Of a stretch of 64,000 bases of DNA, positions 43,660 through 54,131 are shown in pieces. A model generated the notes under the pieces. It was given only the letters and a program-made list of their open reading frames with translations, did not search any database and was not told the DNA's origin. Origin of the DNA: Branchipolynoe longqiensis (Eukaryota > Annelida > Polychaeta > Phyllodocida > Polynoidae). The position numbers were made by a program, and so were the translations under genes. The DNA is taken from the NCBI GenBank assembly GCA_030323885.1, contig CM059193.1:75027040-75091039 (forward strand), read 5' to 3'. Numbering within the stretch: the stretch's first letter is position 1; the number at the start of each line of letters is the position of its first letter.

Positions 43660-44650
43660 TTGGTTGGTTGGTTGGTTGTTGGAGTTTTACGTCCTGGCAA
43701 TAGCTAAGGTCATATCACGACGGGTACTGACTTGTGATAGTGTGCACTCATGGCGAATTTATAGTACTGCCATATTAGGAAATCAGGGCCCAGCATCATG
43801 ACGCGATATCCCACTCAGTCACATTCTACTTAGACTGACGGACAATGTGGTCCGCCGAAGGTTGGTTGAATGGATTTTGGAGTTTTACGTCCTGGTAATA
43901 GCTAAGGTCATATCACGACGGGTACTGACTTGTGACAGTGTGCACTCATGGCAAATGTATAGTACTGCCATATTAGGAAAGCAGGACCCAGCATCATGAC
44001 GCGATATCCCACTCAGTCACATTCTACTTAGACTGACGGACAATGCTGTCCGCCGAAGGTTGGTTGAATGCATTTTGGAGTTTTACGTCCTGGTAATAGC
44101 TAAGGTCATATCACGACGGGTACTGACTTGTGACAGTGTGCACTCATGGCGAATTTATAGTACTGCCATATTAGGAAATCAGGGCCCAGCATCATGACGC
44201 GATATCCCACTCAGTCACATTCTACTTAGACTGACGGACAATGCTGTCCGCCGAAGGTTGGTTGAATGGATTTTGGAGTTTTACGTCCTGGTAATAGCTA
44301 AGGTCATATCACGACGGGTACTGACTTGTGACAGCGCCCACTCATGGCGAATGTATAGTACTGCAAATATTAGGAAATCAGGGTCTAGCATCATGAGTCG
44401 ATATCCCACTCAGTCACATTATACTTAGACTGACGGACAATGCTGTCCGCTGAAGATTGGTTGGTTGATTGGATTTAGGAGTTTTACGTCCTGGTAATAG
44501 CGAAGGTCATATCACAACAGGTACTGACTTGTGACAGTGCGCACTCATGGTGAATTTATAGTACTGCCATATTAGGAATTCAGGGTCTAGCACCATGACC
44601 CGATATCCCACTCAGTCACATTATACTGAGACTGAGCTAACCCGTCCTTA
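43660..44650 (-). repeat. 198-bp satellite built from the SINE A 3' half
   Basis: GTTTTACGTCCTGG-AATAGC recurs at 43684, 43882, 44080, 44278 and 44481, so the period is 198, 198, 198 and 203. Each unit contains the inverted tail and about half of the family A body up to CCCACTCAGTCACATT. It then carries a unique linker CTTAGACTGACGGACAATG and CTGTCCGCCGAAGG. The linker holds a hairpin CGGACA/TGTCCG. Five units are nearly identical. Confidence 0.95.
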
Positions 44651-45626
44651 TAAGGGAATTGCAGTGCGTAGTGTCACGTACATTTCCAATTGTGTAATAA
44701 CGTATTGATTTTATTTAAATAGTCCGATGATTTTGAGTTTCTCTTGTGTTTTGTTGATGAATATGTCAGGGTGATAATTATGATTATAATTTGAAGGATT
44801 CGCGTGCAAAAAGTAACAAATCCATTTTTGATATTTGCGGTCAAATATAATGTGGTCTTGTGATTTCCAGTTAAAATATATAAATGTCATACTGCATACT
44901 GTATTATATAGGCGATGTGGCACCTTCTGTAAATAAGCATTTTGATTATTGGAATGAAGGCGGCTTCAGCTCAAATGTGGCAGTCATTGTACATGTTATA
45001 ATTAACATGCGTAATTCTCGGCGGAGACTGGACGAAATGATGCCGCCACCTGGAGGAATATAATTTAGTTCCTGACTAACTCAATAGGTAGTGCCATTGA
45101 CCTGAACTCTGCCGGCGAGATATGTATGTTATCTGCCTCACCCGTGCAAGACGCCCAGAACCATCGCAGCTGCCGTCCGCCTAACTTCGACCCGACTTTC
45201 TTGCCCACCCACCCACACCACTAACATAAAGACAATTGATAGGGCTGAGGGCTCGATTCCCGCGGTGCTGGTTCCTGTACATTGACTTCAACTAAACTGT
45301 AACTGTGAAATTCTGAAGATTAAAAAACCCATTATACCAACTTTGTCTCCGTTCTGTGAATTATTTCATTTCAACCCAAAAGGCATCTGTCAAGGTTTTT
45401 TTTCCGCCTGAAGCATTCATTTAATATTAGGTAAGTTGTATTTTCAATGGTTAAATCTGCATAATCCGATTAAAGCATCAACTTCTCTAAACCAAACCAT
45501 TTATCTAGACTGACATCATTATTACAATAGGGACTCCTAGCGGTGAATCCCTGTCATTAACCATTGGGTGCTCTATGGCAAGGATAATAAGTCAATTTAA
45601 TATAACCTGTTGCTTAGTACTCAAAC
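44651..45626. other. Unassigned DNA with a weak repeat C fragment
   Basis: 44720-44830 resembles the repeat called C below (ATAGTCCGATGATTTTGAG). 45080-45290 holds tRNA-like blocks (AACTCAATAGGTAGTG and GGGCTCGATTCCCGC) about 160 bases apart, perhaps a split SINE head. No gene is seen. Confidence 0.4.
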
Positions 45627-45965
45627 TGACCAGAAGGGTTGGCCGGCTAGGTTGAGCGTTCGTCTCCCGTTTTGGTAGATTGTGGGATTCGAACCCATTG
45701 GTCCGGTGGGTTCGAATCCTGGTCGAGACAAACCGATGCCTTAACAATTTGCCCTTCTCGATTCATAGCCAAGCGCTTGGCATTATTAGCATAGGGCAAT
45801 GACTGGTTGGCTCAGAGCCAGGATAATGTGACTGAGTGGGATATCAGGTCATGGTGCTGTTGGCCTGGGCTGCCAGAGGCGCAGCACAATAAAGTCACCA
45901 TGAGTGTGCACTGTCACAAGTCGCTACCTGTATCAGTGCATAATACTCCAACAACCAATCAACCA
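45627..45965 (+). mobile_element. SINE family A
   Basis: Head CCAGAAGGGTTGGCCGGCTA with a duplicated B box block (GGGATTCGAACCC and GGGTTCGAATCC). The tail block is shortened. Confidence 0.88.
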
Positions 45966-45989
45966 ATTATCCAAACCTAACAAGTCAAA

Positions 45990-46148
45990 CATTTGGGACT
46001 TGCCTGCCAAAATTAAAGTTGCATAGTCCGATGCTTTTGGGTTTCTGTTATTTTCTCAGATAAATATAGTAGGGTTGATCATCATGATCTACCTTATTTC
46101 AGTTTGAAGTAACTTTGACTTAAAACAGGATGTTCTTTTTATTCTGCT
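45990..46148 (+). repeat. Dispersed repeat C, left part
   Basis: Starts TGGGACTTGCCTGCCAAAAT, then GTTGCATAGTCCGATGC and TTTGAAGTAACTTTGACT. It is interrupted at 46148 by a LINE and resumes at 46600. A second copy is at 47333-47515, and weaker ones are at 44720-44830 and 63876-63995. Confidence 0.8.
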
Positions 46149-46599
46149 GATTGATTGATTGATTGATTGGTGGTTGCTTTATGCCGTGTCGGCAGCATAG
46201 GCCATATTCATGGTGAGAAATGTTTGTTTTTTGTTCAAACCATCGCTTTTACATGTAAAAGCAGACAATCAATTATGTGCCAATAGACACTCATTAAATT
46301 AGAAAGCTCAAAATCATATATTTGTGGTCAAGGGAAACAAATTCCCATAGAAAAAGAAAAGTTGTATTAATAATTGATAGAATCTATTAAGTAAACTATA
46401 TGACGTGGAACAGTCCAGCTGCCCTCAAAAAGGCTAAAATGTTTTCCTGTTTTACCTTAGTAAAAAGGTCATGCATACTGTCTGCAGTGTAGAACTGTTG
46501 GTGCAGGGCCAACAAATCAACACAACTTAGTAAAATGTGTTTGAGTGTCAGCGGGGACTGACACCCAATACATTCAGGGGGAGGTTCCCCCTGAATGTA
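46149..46599 (-). pseudogene. 5'-truncated LINE (Jockey-like C-terminus)
   Basis: The minus-strand frame reads CIGCQSPLTLKHILLSC, then VDLLALHQQFY and a helical end before stops. CxxC...LTVKHILLxC is the known C-terminal zinc-knuckle-like end of Jockey/I-group LINEs. The 3' end is a (TGAT)n tail on plus at 46149-46165. TTTATTCTGCT flanks both sides (46138-46148 and 46600-46610). A perfect hairpin sits at the 5' truncation point. Confidence 0.85.
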
Positions 46600-46601
46600 T
46601 T
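46567..46601. repeat. 35-base perfect hairpin at the LINE 5' junction
   Basis: AATACATTCAGGGGGA and TCCCCCTGAATGTATT are separated by GGT, a 16-bp stem with a 3-base loop. The right arm (plus strand, left side of the gene on minus) is outside the LINE reading frame; the other arm is LINE sequence. Confidence 0.95.
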
Positions 46602-46721
46602 TATTCTGCTATCATCAGAGGTGATTTTCTTCACTGTTCTTTCAATCCGATATGCACTGTGCCCCTCGAAAGTCCAAAGTTAGTCCAGTTGCTTGATTCC
46701 TTGCATGTTGAAGTTTTACTT
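46600..46721 (+). repeat. Dispersed repeat C, right part
   Basis: Resumes with TTATTCTGCTATCATCAGAG and TTTTCTTCACTG, matching 47492-47515. Beyond about 46640 it is not covered by another copy. Confidence 0.6.
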
Positions 46722-46922
46722 CATACCCCGATATCTCACTCAGGCACATTATCCTGACACCGAACCAACCCTTCCTTTCCCAACCAGTCAATGCGGAGTG
46801 TCTGGCTAGGAAGCATCACATCTCAATTGTGTAAGTTATTGGTTTGACTTGACTGGGATTTGACCTCCCGACCTTCCGTGTGCGCGCCCTGCGCTCTACC
46901 GATTCGGCCATCGCATCCGGTA
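46722..46922 (-). mobile_element. SINE family A, 5' part
   Basis: It has the head (plus-strand CTACCGATTCGGCCATCGCA) and left body but lacks the 3' tail. Confidence 0.85.
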
Positions 46923-47036
46923 AAGTTAGTCAAGAGCGAATCAAGTTTAGTAGATTGTAACGGATACAATGCAGGAAATTCTCACAGAGAATGAAATAAA
47001 ACACATTCATAAGTATACTTTTTCTCTTTTTTTCCC

Positions 47037-47332
47037 TTGAAGATTTATATTGCCTATCATAGATAAGTCTGAATATACTTGTTTTTACCATTAGATAGTT
47101 TTTGATAGAAAGCCCAAGCCTACACTTGTACCGACCCAAGGGATTTCTTAGCATCCCACACCACATAGACATGGTATGAGAGAAACCGGCCTTTGATAAC
47201 GCTGTGAGTTATACACAGCGGTGGACATCCAAATTGGCAGAGGTAAGGGGAATCAAACCACCAACCTTCAGATTAGGAGTCTGACCTAGAAAAAAGTCAG
47301 ACACTCTAACCACTCTGCCACAGAGAACACCA
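47037..47332 (-). mobile_element. SINE family B, tail type B2
   Basis: Near-complete minus-strand copy. The head is GGTGTTCTCTGTGGCAGAG in inverted form. The tail side carries GAAGATTTATATTGCCTATC. Confidence 0.88.
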
Positions 47333-47515
47333 TATGGGACTTGCTTGCCAAAATTAAAGTTGCATAGTCCGATGCTTTTGCGTTTCTGTTATTATCTCAG
47401 ATAAATATAGTAGGTGGATCGTAATGATCCACATTATTTCAGTTTGAAGTAACTTTGACTTAAAACTGGATGTTTCTTTTATTTTGCTATCATCAGAGGT
47501 GGTTTTCTTCACTGC
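47333..47515 (+). repeat. Dispersed repeat C, uninterrupted copy
   Basis: TGGGACTTGCTTGCCAAAAT to GGTTTTCTTCACTGC without the LINE. It shows the empty site of the insertion at 46149-46599. Confidence 0.8.
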
Positions 47516-47554
47516 TTACTTAAGGCAAACATATATATATGCCCGTATAATCCT

Positions 47555-48265
47555 GAACAAATAAATACCCAGAGATATGGTCCAAAATATATTCTCCTAG
47601 AATTCATAGAATGAAATAAAACACAAGTAGATAATTATAAATAATACATATAAGCATGCAAAGGAACGACCAAATATATACCCAAAGACATGGTCCAAAA
47701 TATATCCTCCTAGAATTCATAGATTGAAATAAATAAGTATAAATAATACATATAAGCCTGCATTAGCTTGACCAAATAAATACTGAAAGACATGGTCCAA
47801 AATATATCCTTCTAGAATTCATAGAATGAAATAAAACACACATTAATAAGTATAAATAATACATATATACCTGCATAAGCTCGAACAAATAAAACCCAGA
47901 GACATGGTCCAAAATAATGATATCCTCCTAGAATTCAAAGATTGAAATAAGACACACATTAATAAGTATAAATACAACACATATGCCTGCATAAGCCCAA
48001 CCAAATATATACCGAAAGACATGGTCCAAAATATATCCGCCTAGAATTCATAGAATGAAATAAGACACATAAATAAGTATAAGTAATACATATAGGCCTG
48101 CAAAAGCCCCACTAAATAAGACATGATCCAAAATATATCCTTCTAGTATTCATGAAATTAAATAAGACACATATATCAATAAGTATAAATAATACATATA
48201 GACCTGCATAGGCTCGACCAAATGAATACCCAGAGACATAGTGCAAAATATATTCTCCTAGAATT
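47555..48265. repeat. AT-rich satellite, about 106-bp unit
   Basis: Seven units share ACCAAATAAATACC, GACATGGTCCAAAATATATC, CTAGAATTCATAGAATGAAA and AATACATATAGGCCTGCATA. Unit length varies between about 100 and 115 by small indels. Not coding. Confidence 0.95.
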
Positions 48266-48589
48266 GTGCCGCTCTCACTGCTATGTCTCTGCGCCTAGTC
48301 ACCACAATTGTGCATAGCCGTGGAGAAGATGCCAGTCCTCATCCCGACCTCTGAGATGGTCGAGCCAGGAGTGACATTACGTCTTTCATGGACGCTGACC
48401 CGCCAGAAATGGTCATCAAAATGGCCGACATTAACGACAAAGAAGCAGTAAAAGGTCTTAGTCGAAGTGATGTATTCCTATCTACAGGTGTCCAAGCCCA
48501 AGTCCCCGTTCACCACTTTGTGTCCTCGCAATCCTCTTCTTTCCTCGGGTTTGTTATTGATGTTGTGGGTTGGGAATGGGGGGTGGAGT
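48266..48589. other. Unassigned single-copy-looking DNA
   Basis: Normal composition between the satellite and the TG tract. A frame from 48388 (MDADPPEMVIKMADIND) has no family I recognise. It could be an exon on either strand, but no convincing splice pair is seen. Confidence 0.35.
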
Positions 48590-48892
48590 GTGTGGGTGTG
48601 TGCGTGGGTGTGTGCGTGTGCGTGTGCGTGTGCGTGTGCGTGTGGGTGTGCGTGTGCGTGTGCGTGTGCGTGTGCGTGTGCGTGTGTGAGTGTGTGTGCG
48701 TGTGCGTGTGCGTGTGCATGTGCATGTGTATGTGCATGTGCATGTGCATGTGCATGTGCGTGTGCATGTGCACATGTGTGTGTGCGTGTGCGTGTGCGTG
48801 TGTGCGTGCATGTGTGCATGTGCATGTGTGTGCATGTGCATGTGTGGGTGCATGTGCATGTGCATGCACATGCGCATGTGTGTGTGCGTGTT
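48590..48892. repeat. TGTGCG/TGTGCA microsatellite
   Basis: About 300 bases of alternating purine-pyrimidine GTGTGCGTGTGCATG. Such tracts can adopt Z-DNA. Cys/Val and His/Thr frames are artefacts. Confidence 0.95.
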
Positions 48893-49220
48893 GGGAAGGA
48901 GAGGAAGAGGGGGTGAGGGGGGGTGAGGAGTAATAAGGTTGCCCAAATCCTACTTGTGCACATAAAGTGTGAGTCAGAAGGGAGGTGTGGGGTGGGGGTA
49001 AAGTGGCAAATGGAGGAGGTGGAGGTCGGAGGAATGGGAAGAGGGGGTGGGGGAATGGAGAGCAGTCGGGATTCTTGGCAAATGGGGGTGGGGGAATATT
49101 GGGTGGGGATATAGGAATATGGTGGTGAAAGTATGGAGATAAGGGGAAGCAAGAGGAAGTGGCTGGGGGAATGGAGGAATGGAGGAATGGAGGAATGGAG
49201 GAATGGAGGAATGGGGGAAT
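48893..49220. repeat. G-rich tract and GGAATGGA array
   Basis: 48893-49167 is irregular G-rich sequence. 49168-49215 is GGAATGGA repeated about six times. It meets the truncated end of the DIRS-like element. Confidence 0.85.
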
Positions 49221-49221
49221 G

Positions 49222-50330
49222 GGTCGTGTGTCAGTTTGATGGTTACTACGTGTCTTCTGGTGTTGCATAGGGTGGCTAGGATCCGGTTCATTAACCGTCT
49301 AGCTATGTGTTGGAGATGTCCGACGATGCATTGGAGGGTACTTCTCGTGATGGTGGGGTGGCAGCGGACTTCTTGGCATTTCATGATGATGTCAGAAAGC
49401 TTGGCGTCTGGGATCCGTAACATCATCTGTTGGGTGCAGATTTTGTACCCTATCCATTCGAGGCGGTGGGTCAGAGGGGTGCACTTCATAGGTGAAAGTG
49501 CTAGGTCAAGGCTGGCCGCAATGTCTAGCATGTCAATGTAGGCAGCGTCGGCGGCTTTCTTGGTTGCTGCAGCCTCGACAAAGTTGGCGCAGGCCATTGA
49601 GGAGGTCCTGCACCCGAATGCTATGTTGAAATACACCTTTGAGTCCAGGGTGATTCCCAGGAAGGGGACTGACAGGGCACATGCCCTGATCTGGCGGTAT
49701 GTTCGGGCCAGGTCTGCTGACCAGATGTAGCAGCCCTGGCCGAGCCTTGTGAACTCGCCGCCAGGTCCATGATGCCAGGGAAGGTGTAAGTTGTCGGCCT
49801 TCCTTGGAGGTGGCCCTTCCTGCTGCCCGCATTGGCGCTGGTGCCCCTGGGGTAGCTAAGGTCCACGATGACCCGCCTCTCGTTATTGTTCCTCTTAGGC
49901 CGGGTCATCATGGGGCTGCTCTGGGCCCAGTGGGTGAAAGGCGTCTTGGTGACTGGGCCGAGGAGCGCACCTTGCGCGATGCCATGCTGCTGCATCCACT
50001 GTAGGTGGTCCCGGTCTTCGGCATGGTTGCTGCTGGCGGGAACAGGAGGATGGTCAGCAGTGTAGTCGGCGGGCCATCCGTACTCCAAGAACTCCACCAG
50101 TTGGCCGCTGTGGTATCCTTCGAGGAGCTTGCGCCATGCTGATACATGGTTGGGCAGTCCGGTGGCCCGTACCCTGTTGTATATGGCCAAGTAGTGCTTG
50201 TTGGCCCATGAGGCGGCCACTGCTGTCGGCAAGATGCGGCGTAGGGTCGGTCGGTAGGTGATCGGCGTGTGCGGCGGGTCATAGGGGGGGTGCCGGTGTA
50301 GCAGGAAATCGCAAATCCTGTAAATCGCAA
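49222..50330 (-). pseudogene. DIRS-type reverse transcriptase, broken
   Basis: The N-terminal part has NHVSAWRKLLEGYHSGQLV and QGALLGPVTKTPFTHWAQSS, then PKRNNNERRVIVDLSYPRG, all typical of DIRS/PAT reverse transcriptases. A frameshift near 49758 follows. The next frame has SADLARTYRQ, which holds the first catalytic Asp of motif A. Then ACANFVEAA joins directly to ATKKAADAAY, so the segment that should hold the YxDD box of motif C is deleted. The end, LALSPMKC, LEWIGYKI and LQCIVGHLQHIARR, is the known RT/RNase H connection. The product cannot be active. Expected position in DIRS is after gag, as here. Confidence 0.85.
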
Positions 50331-51080
50331 ACCCCCACTTGTGATTTCCTAGGAAATCGTAAACCCCCATGCCATATATGGGCATGGGGGGTTTGTGATT
50401 TCCTAGGAAATCACATATCCCCCCTAGAGATCACAAACCCCCATGTTAATGAAACAGATAGTTATTCTGGCTTTTCTTATTGATGTAGTCTAGTATCTTT
50501 GAAAACAAATTGACCTGGTCCCCTAGCCTTCTTGTGCTCAGTGAATAATGGCCCTTGCTGTGAGAGGAATGAAATTAAAAATAATCAATTAATCCATCTC
50601 GTGAGGGATCCCCCTTATATGAAAATAAATGTGGCAGCCTATGTATGTGCATTCTATGTATTGCAAAGTGACTGATAGTTTTGTAGGGAATTAGACATTT
50701 GTTAGTTCAAAGTGTTTAAAGAAGTTGTGCTGGTTTTTCTTAATGTTGTAGTTTAGTATCTTTGACAAAAATTGATCTGGTCCCTTATCCTTCTTGTGAG
50801 TGATAAATAGCAGTGAAAAGGGCCTTTGCTGTGACAGCATGACATCAAAACTAATCAATTAATCCATCTTGATCCTCCTTGAATCCATTTTATCCCCCAG
50901 ATCTGGTAGAAGTTCAAAATCAAACATAGGTCTATTGCTGCCCTGTTTGTGGTGATAAATGCTACAAAGCATTGGGGGGGGGGGGTTTGTCATTTCCAGG
51001 GGGGGTTTGTGATTTCCTAGTAAATCGCAAACCCTGGGGTATGCAATTTCCAGGGGTTTGCGATTTACTGCCACACCGGC
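50292..51080. mobile_element. 789-bp inverted-repeat element inside DIRS
   Basis: GCCGGTGTAGCAGGAAATCG at the left and its inverted relative ending CTGCCACACCGGC at the right bound the insertion. Both are followed inwards by alternating AAATCGCAAACCCC and AAATCACAAACCCCC blocks. The interior has a direct duplication (GGTTTTTCTTAATGTTGTAG-like at about 50465 and 50730, about 260 apart, each ending ATCAATTAATCCATCT). The disrupted RT frame resumes beyond it. Target duplication is unclear and the class is unknown. Confidence 0.7.
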
Positions 51081-52200
51081 TCGATATCCGGATGTGAGGT
51101 TGCCTCCTCTATGTCCTCGGAGAGGTGTGCGCGGTGGTCGCTGGTGAGGAGGGCATCCGGGGGTTCCTCTTGTTGGGCCAGTGGGTGGGTGGTGGGGCGG
51201 GGACAGGGCACACTCGCCCTACCCTCCTCCCCACGCCCCCTTACTAGCACTCACAACCTCACTCACTCATGTGCTTCCAGGGCCGTCTTCTGCGGATGCT
51301 GCGGGTGACTTCATGGAATAATGGCTGCCGATAGGTGTGAGGGTATAGGCCTGGTCCTGGCGGCTGGGGTTTTTGGTGTCGGTGTTGGCCGCTGGGGCTG
51401 GGATGTCTGGTGGTGTGGTTGTAGGGGGGTCGCGTGTGGCGTGCTTGACTCCTTTGGTGTCTTGTGTTGAGGTGGTGGCGGCTGTTGGCGAGTCACCGCC
51501 TTTTTGTGCTCGAGGTGGGTAGGGGCTTCTGAGGCGGCGACATCTGAGAGGTTGTTGTCGTGGCCTGCTGGTCGTTTTCGGCCGGTGAGGTGATTAGCGA
51601 TGGTGTGTGTATGGAAGGTCGGGAGCCTGATGCATCGCCGGTTGGAGGTGTTGTTTCAGCACTCCGAAGCCGGTGGGCGTCGTTGTTGCTGCTGGCGTGT
51701 GTTGGCGTGCCGGGGTCGGATGTGTTGGCTCCTGAGGATGGAGTGTAGTCGGGCTGCTGGTTGTTCCTGGGATGATGGTTTTACCGCCAGGTGCGGTGTG
51801 ATGGCTGCGATGAGGCGACAGAGCTTCTGAGAGCCTGGTGTGTCCACCAGGGGGCGGATTACTGGTATCCTGTCTGCCGGCCATGTGATGGTAGCAGTTG
51901 GCGAGAACCACTGGGGCTTCAGGTCTTTTGTTGTGTGCACGACTGTCACTTGGCACATCTTGTTGGGATTTGTGGCCCATCGCCTTTGTGTTTTTTTTTA
52001 TGGTTTTAACGGCCCATTTAACAAAAATCTGACTTTTCGGTGTTGTTTTCTGCAGTGCTGTTCTGGCTTCTTTTGTCTAACTGCCTCTTCTTGATGTTGC
52101 ATTCGTTTTCTTTATGGGGGTTGTATTTGTTGGCGCACGATGCATACACATGGGGGAACCCTTCACCGCCTGACCCAAATGACTTTCCAAATCCACAATC
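51081..52200 (-). other. DIRS-like element, linker region
   Basis: Minus-strand frames are Pro/Gln/Thr/His-rich and broken by stops (for example RTRPIPSHLSAAIIP). I cannot place them in a domain. They lie between gag and RT and probably belong to the element. Confidence 0.5.
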
Positions 52201-53142
52201 CTGGCTCAAATTCCAGCAGTGGCAAGGGCAGCCATCTGTCTTGTGATTAAATTAGGGCCATTTGTACTGCTGGTGTGATGAGGTGCTGGTCTACTCACTT
52301 CTATATTGACCGTCATCGTCCAGGCGCTGTTGTGGTGATCATTGTAGGCGTCTGCCTGACGTGATGCATTTTTGGGCATGATAATTTCTGCTCCCGGTGA
52401 GGCACGTGTCCGATTGGACATCTTTGATGGTTGTTGGGTTTTTCCAGGCTCTGGGAAGCCTCCCATCATCTATCATTTTGAAGATCCATTACAACCACGC
52501 CAGACAGGTTTCCCATTCCCACTCTCCGGCCATCTCAACGATATATTTGACATGCTCGGCTAGTGGCTCGACCCAGCTGCGAGGGACGGTCGAGTTCTTT
52601 GCCATCCTATGGATAGTGGAAATGTATTCATACCAGGTACTCTTGCCCTGGCCTACTTTCCCCTTCTGCTCCCAAGGAATCACAAAGGTATTAGGACGAA
52701 GAGGCTTCCTACCTTTACGAGCTGTGTTGTAGTTGTTGTTTGCATGCATTATATTGTCTATAACCTCCTCGGACGATGGAGAGTGCCTTTTGTTGTGGCT
52801 TCCTTTCGTCCGTCGACGGTCCTTGTCTTCACGCTCCCAGTGAGGCTTGCTGCTATGTGATGTGGAGTTTGGGCGCCAGGCTCGGCTCGATTCTGCGGAG
52901 GAGGATTTTTCCCGGCTCGGCTGCTCCTTGTGACGAGAGCTAGTGTGGCGACGGCTGGATGATGAAAACGATGAGGTGGATGCGGATTGCCGACTGGGGG
53001 AGTGTCTCCTTTTCTTTTTGGTAGCCTCCATGGCCGACATCCTGTCCAACATCACCCTGTTGACTTCGGCATGCTGGGCAATTGTCGGCCAGATACTGCT
53101 GGAGTTGATGGGCGTCATCCGAGGTGTCAGGGTGGGCGGCAT
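52200..53142 (-). pseudogene. DIRS-like gag-like protein
   Basis: A 217-residue minus-strand frame starts MPPTLTPRMTPINSSSIW. A Ser/Arg/Lys-rich middle (about residues 40-120, RRHSPSRQSASTSSFSSSSR) and a compact C-terminal part with NTFVIPWEQKGKVGQG and HVKYIVEMAGEWEWETCLAW follow. A TAA at 52489 interrupts the frame, but the same frame beyond it reads WIFKMIDDGRLPRAW, which looks like natural continuation. Basic, Ser-rich first ORFs with this layout occur in DIRS elements. I see no CCHC zinc knuckle. Confidence 0.65.
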
Positions 53143-53450
53143 CCGTTTATGGTGAAGTCGGCTGCCGGTTGGTGATGGACGGTGGAGCTACCACTGAGCG
53201 AGGCCGACCCTGGGGTGTGGGGCGGCATCTGCTATGGTGGTCTCCGGTACGTTGTGGGAGGTTGCGTGATCGGCAGCATGGTGTTTGCACTTGGCGTCAC
53301 GAGGGGCTGAGGCATCTTGAGGTGTCTGAGGTGGAGCTGAGTAAAGCTGGTTGTGTTGCTGGTCCGACTCCTGGAGCCGTAGTGGTAGAATCAGGATCTG
53401 GCTGGCCGTCGACAACCGGTTGTGACGTCACGAGTCTCGCATGCGAGACC

Positions 53451-53761
53451 TAGTTCACGGGAATTCCGGCAGTGGCATGGCGGTTAATGGGATTGAACCC
53501 AGGTGGCACCACAGCAGTAGCTCCTTGTTTGTGTGCAAATCACCCATGTTGACGAACCAACATGAACAATGGTATGTTAGTGTTAGCATGTGCGGGTTCC
53601 CTTTGTGTCAAGAGGGTGGGCTGGCTGGCTTACTCGATGCTGACTGATCCCGCCACAATTCTTACACAAGAAAACTCCATTTGAAGCAGTGAGAGCGTGA
53701 TGGGATTCACCCATTAGGCCTCTCACATGGCAGGCTGATACGATGCGGAGTCCAGACCTGC
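53451..53761. other. Unassigned DNA beside the DIRS-like element
   Basis: It includes a perfect palindrome TCTCGCATGCGAGA at about 53433-53446 just at its edge. The element terminus may be near here. Confidence 0.4.
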
Positions 53762-53810
53762 CATGACCTTAGATGTTACCAGGACGTAAAACTCCAACAA
53801 AGAAGCAAAA
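53762..53810 (+). mobile_element. SINE family A, tail fragment
   Basis: CATGACCTTAGATGTTACCA and the AAAACTCCAACAAAG tail only. Confidence 0.75.
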
Positions 53811-53877
53811 CATCCAAGCGGAGCGAATCAGACTTGGAAGTGCGGGGAAACAGTTGATTGAATTATGGGTAGACAGC

Positions 53878-54066
53878 CGTGTGTATAACTTACAGCTTCA
53901 TCAAAGGCCAGTTGCTCTCATACCATATCTATGTGGTGTCGGAGGTTAAAAATCCCTTGGGTCGGTAAAAGTGTAGGCTCGGGCTTTCTATCGATAAACT
54001 GTCTAATGGTGAAAACAAGCATATTCAGGCTTATCCATGATAGGCAGTATAAATCTTCAACAACAT
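53878..54066 (+). mobile_element. SINE family B, tail type B2, 5' truncated
   Basis: It starts in the body at GTATAACTTACAGCTTCATC and ends at TATAAATCTTCAACAACA. It is truncated within a few bases of the copy at 30411, which suggests a shared truncation point. Confidence 0.85.
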
Positions 54067-54131
54067 ACACTTTGTAGTATGGGTAGATGAGTGGCTGGGT
54101 TGAACAAAATCAGTGCATTGAACAAAATCAG

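Larger units (their letters stand above)
49221..53450 (-). mobile_element. Decayed DIRS-like YR retrotransposon
   Basis: On the minus strand a gag-like frame (53142-52489) precedes an RT of the DIRS type (about 50330-49222) with about 1.1 kb of Pro/Gln/Thr-rich broken frames between. A separate 789-bp element interrupts it at 50292-51080. RNase H, methyltransferase-like and YR regions are absent because the copy stops at the GGAATGGA array. No terminal repeats are visible. The 53150-53450 end assignment is approximate. Confidence 0.8.

Noticed and set aside
47555..48265. CRISPR-like array of regularly spaced repeats
   Set aside because: The whole unit is repeated, not short repeats with unique spacers, and the DNA is clearly eukaryotic.
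48388..49268. Cys/Val-rich and His/Thr-rich frames over 100 codons on both strands
   Set aside because: They come from the TGTGCG microsatellite and the G-rich tract. Only a short segment at 48388-48560 is ordinary sequence.
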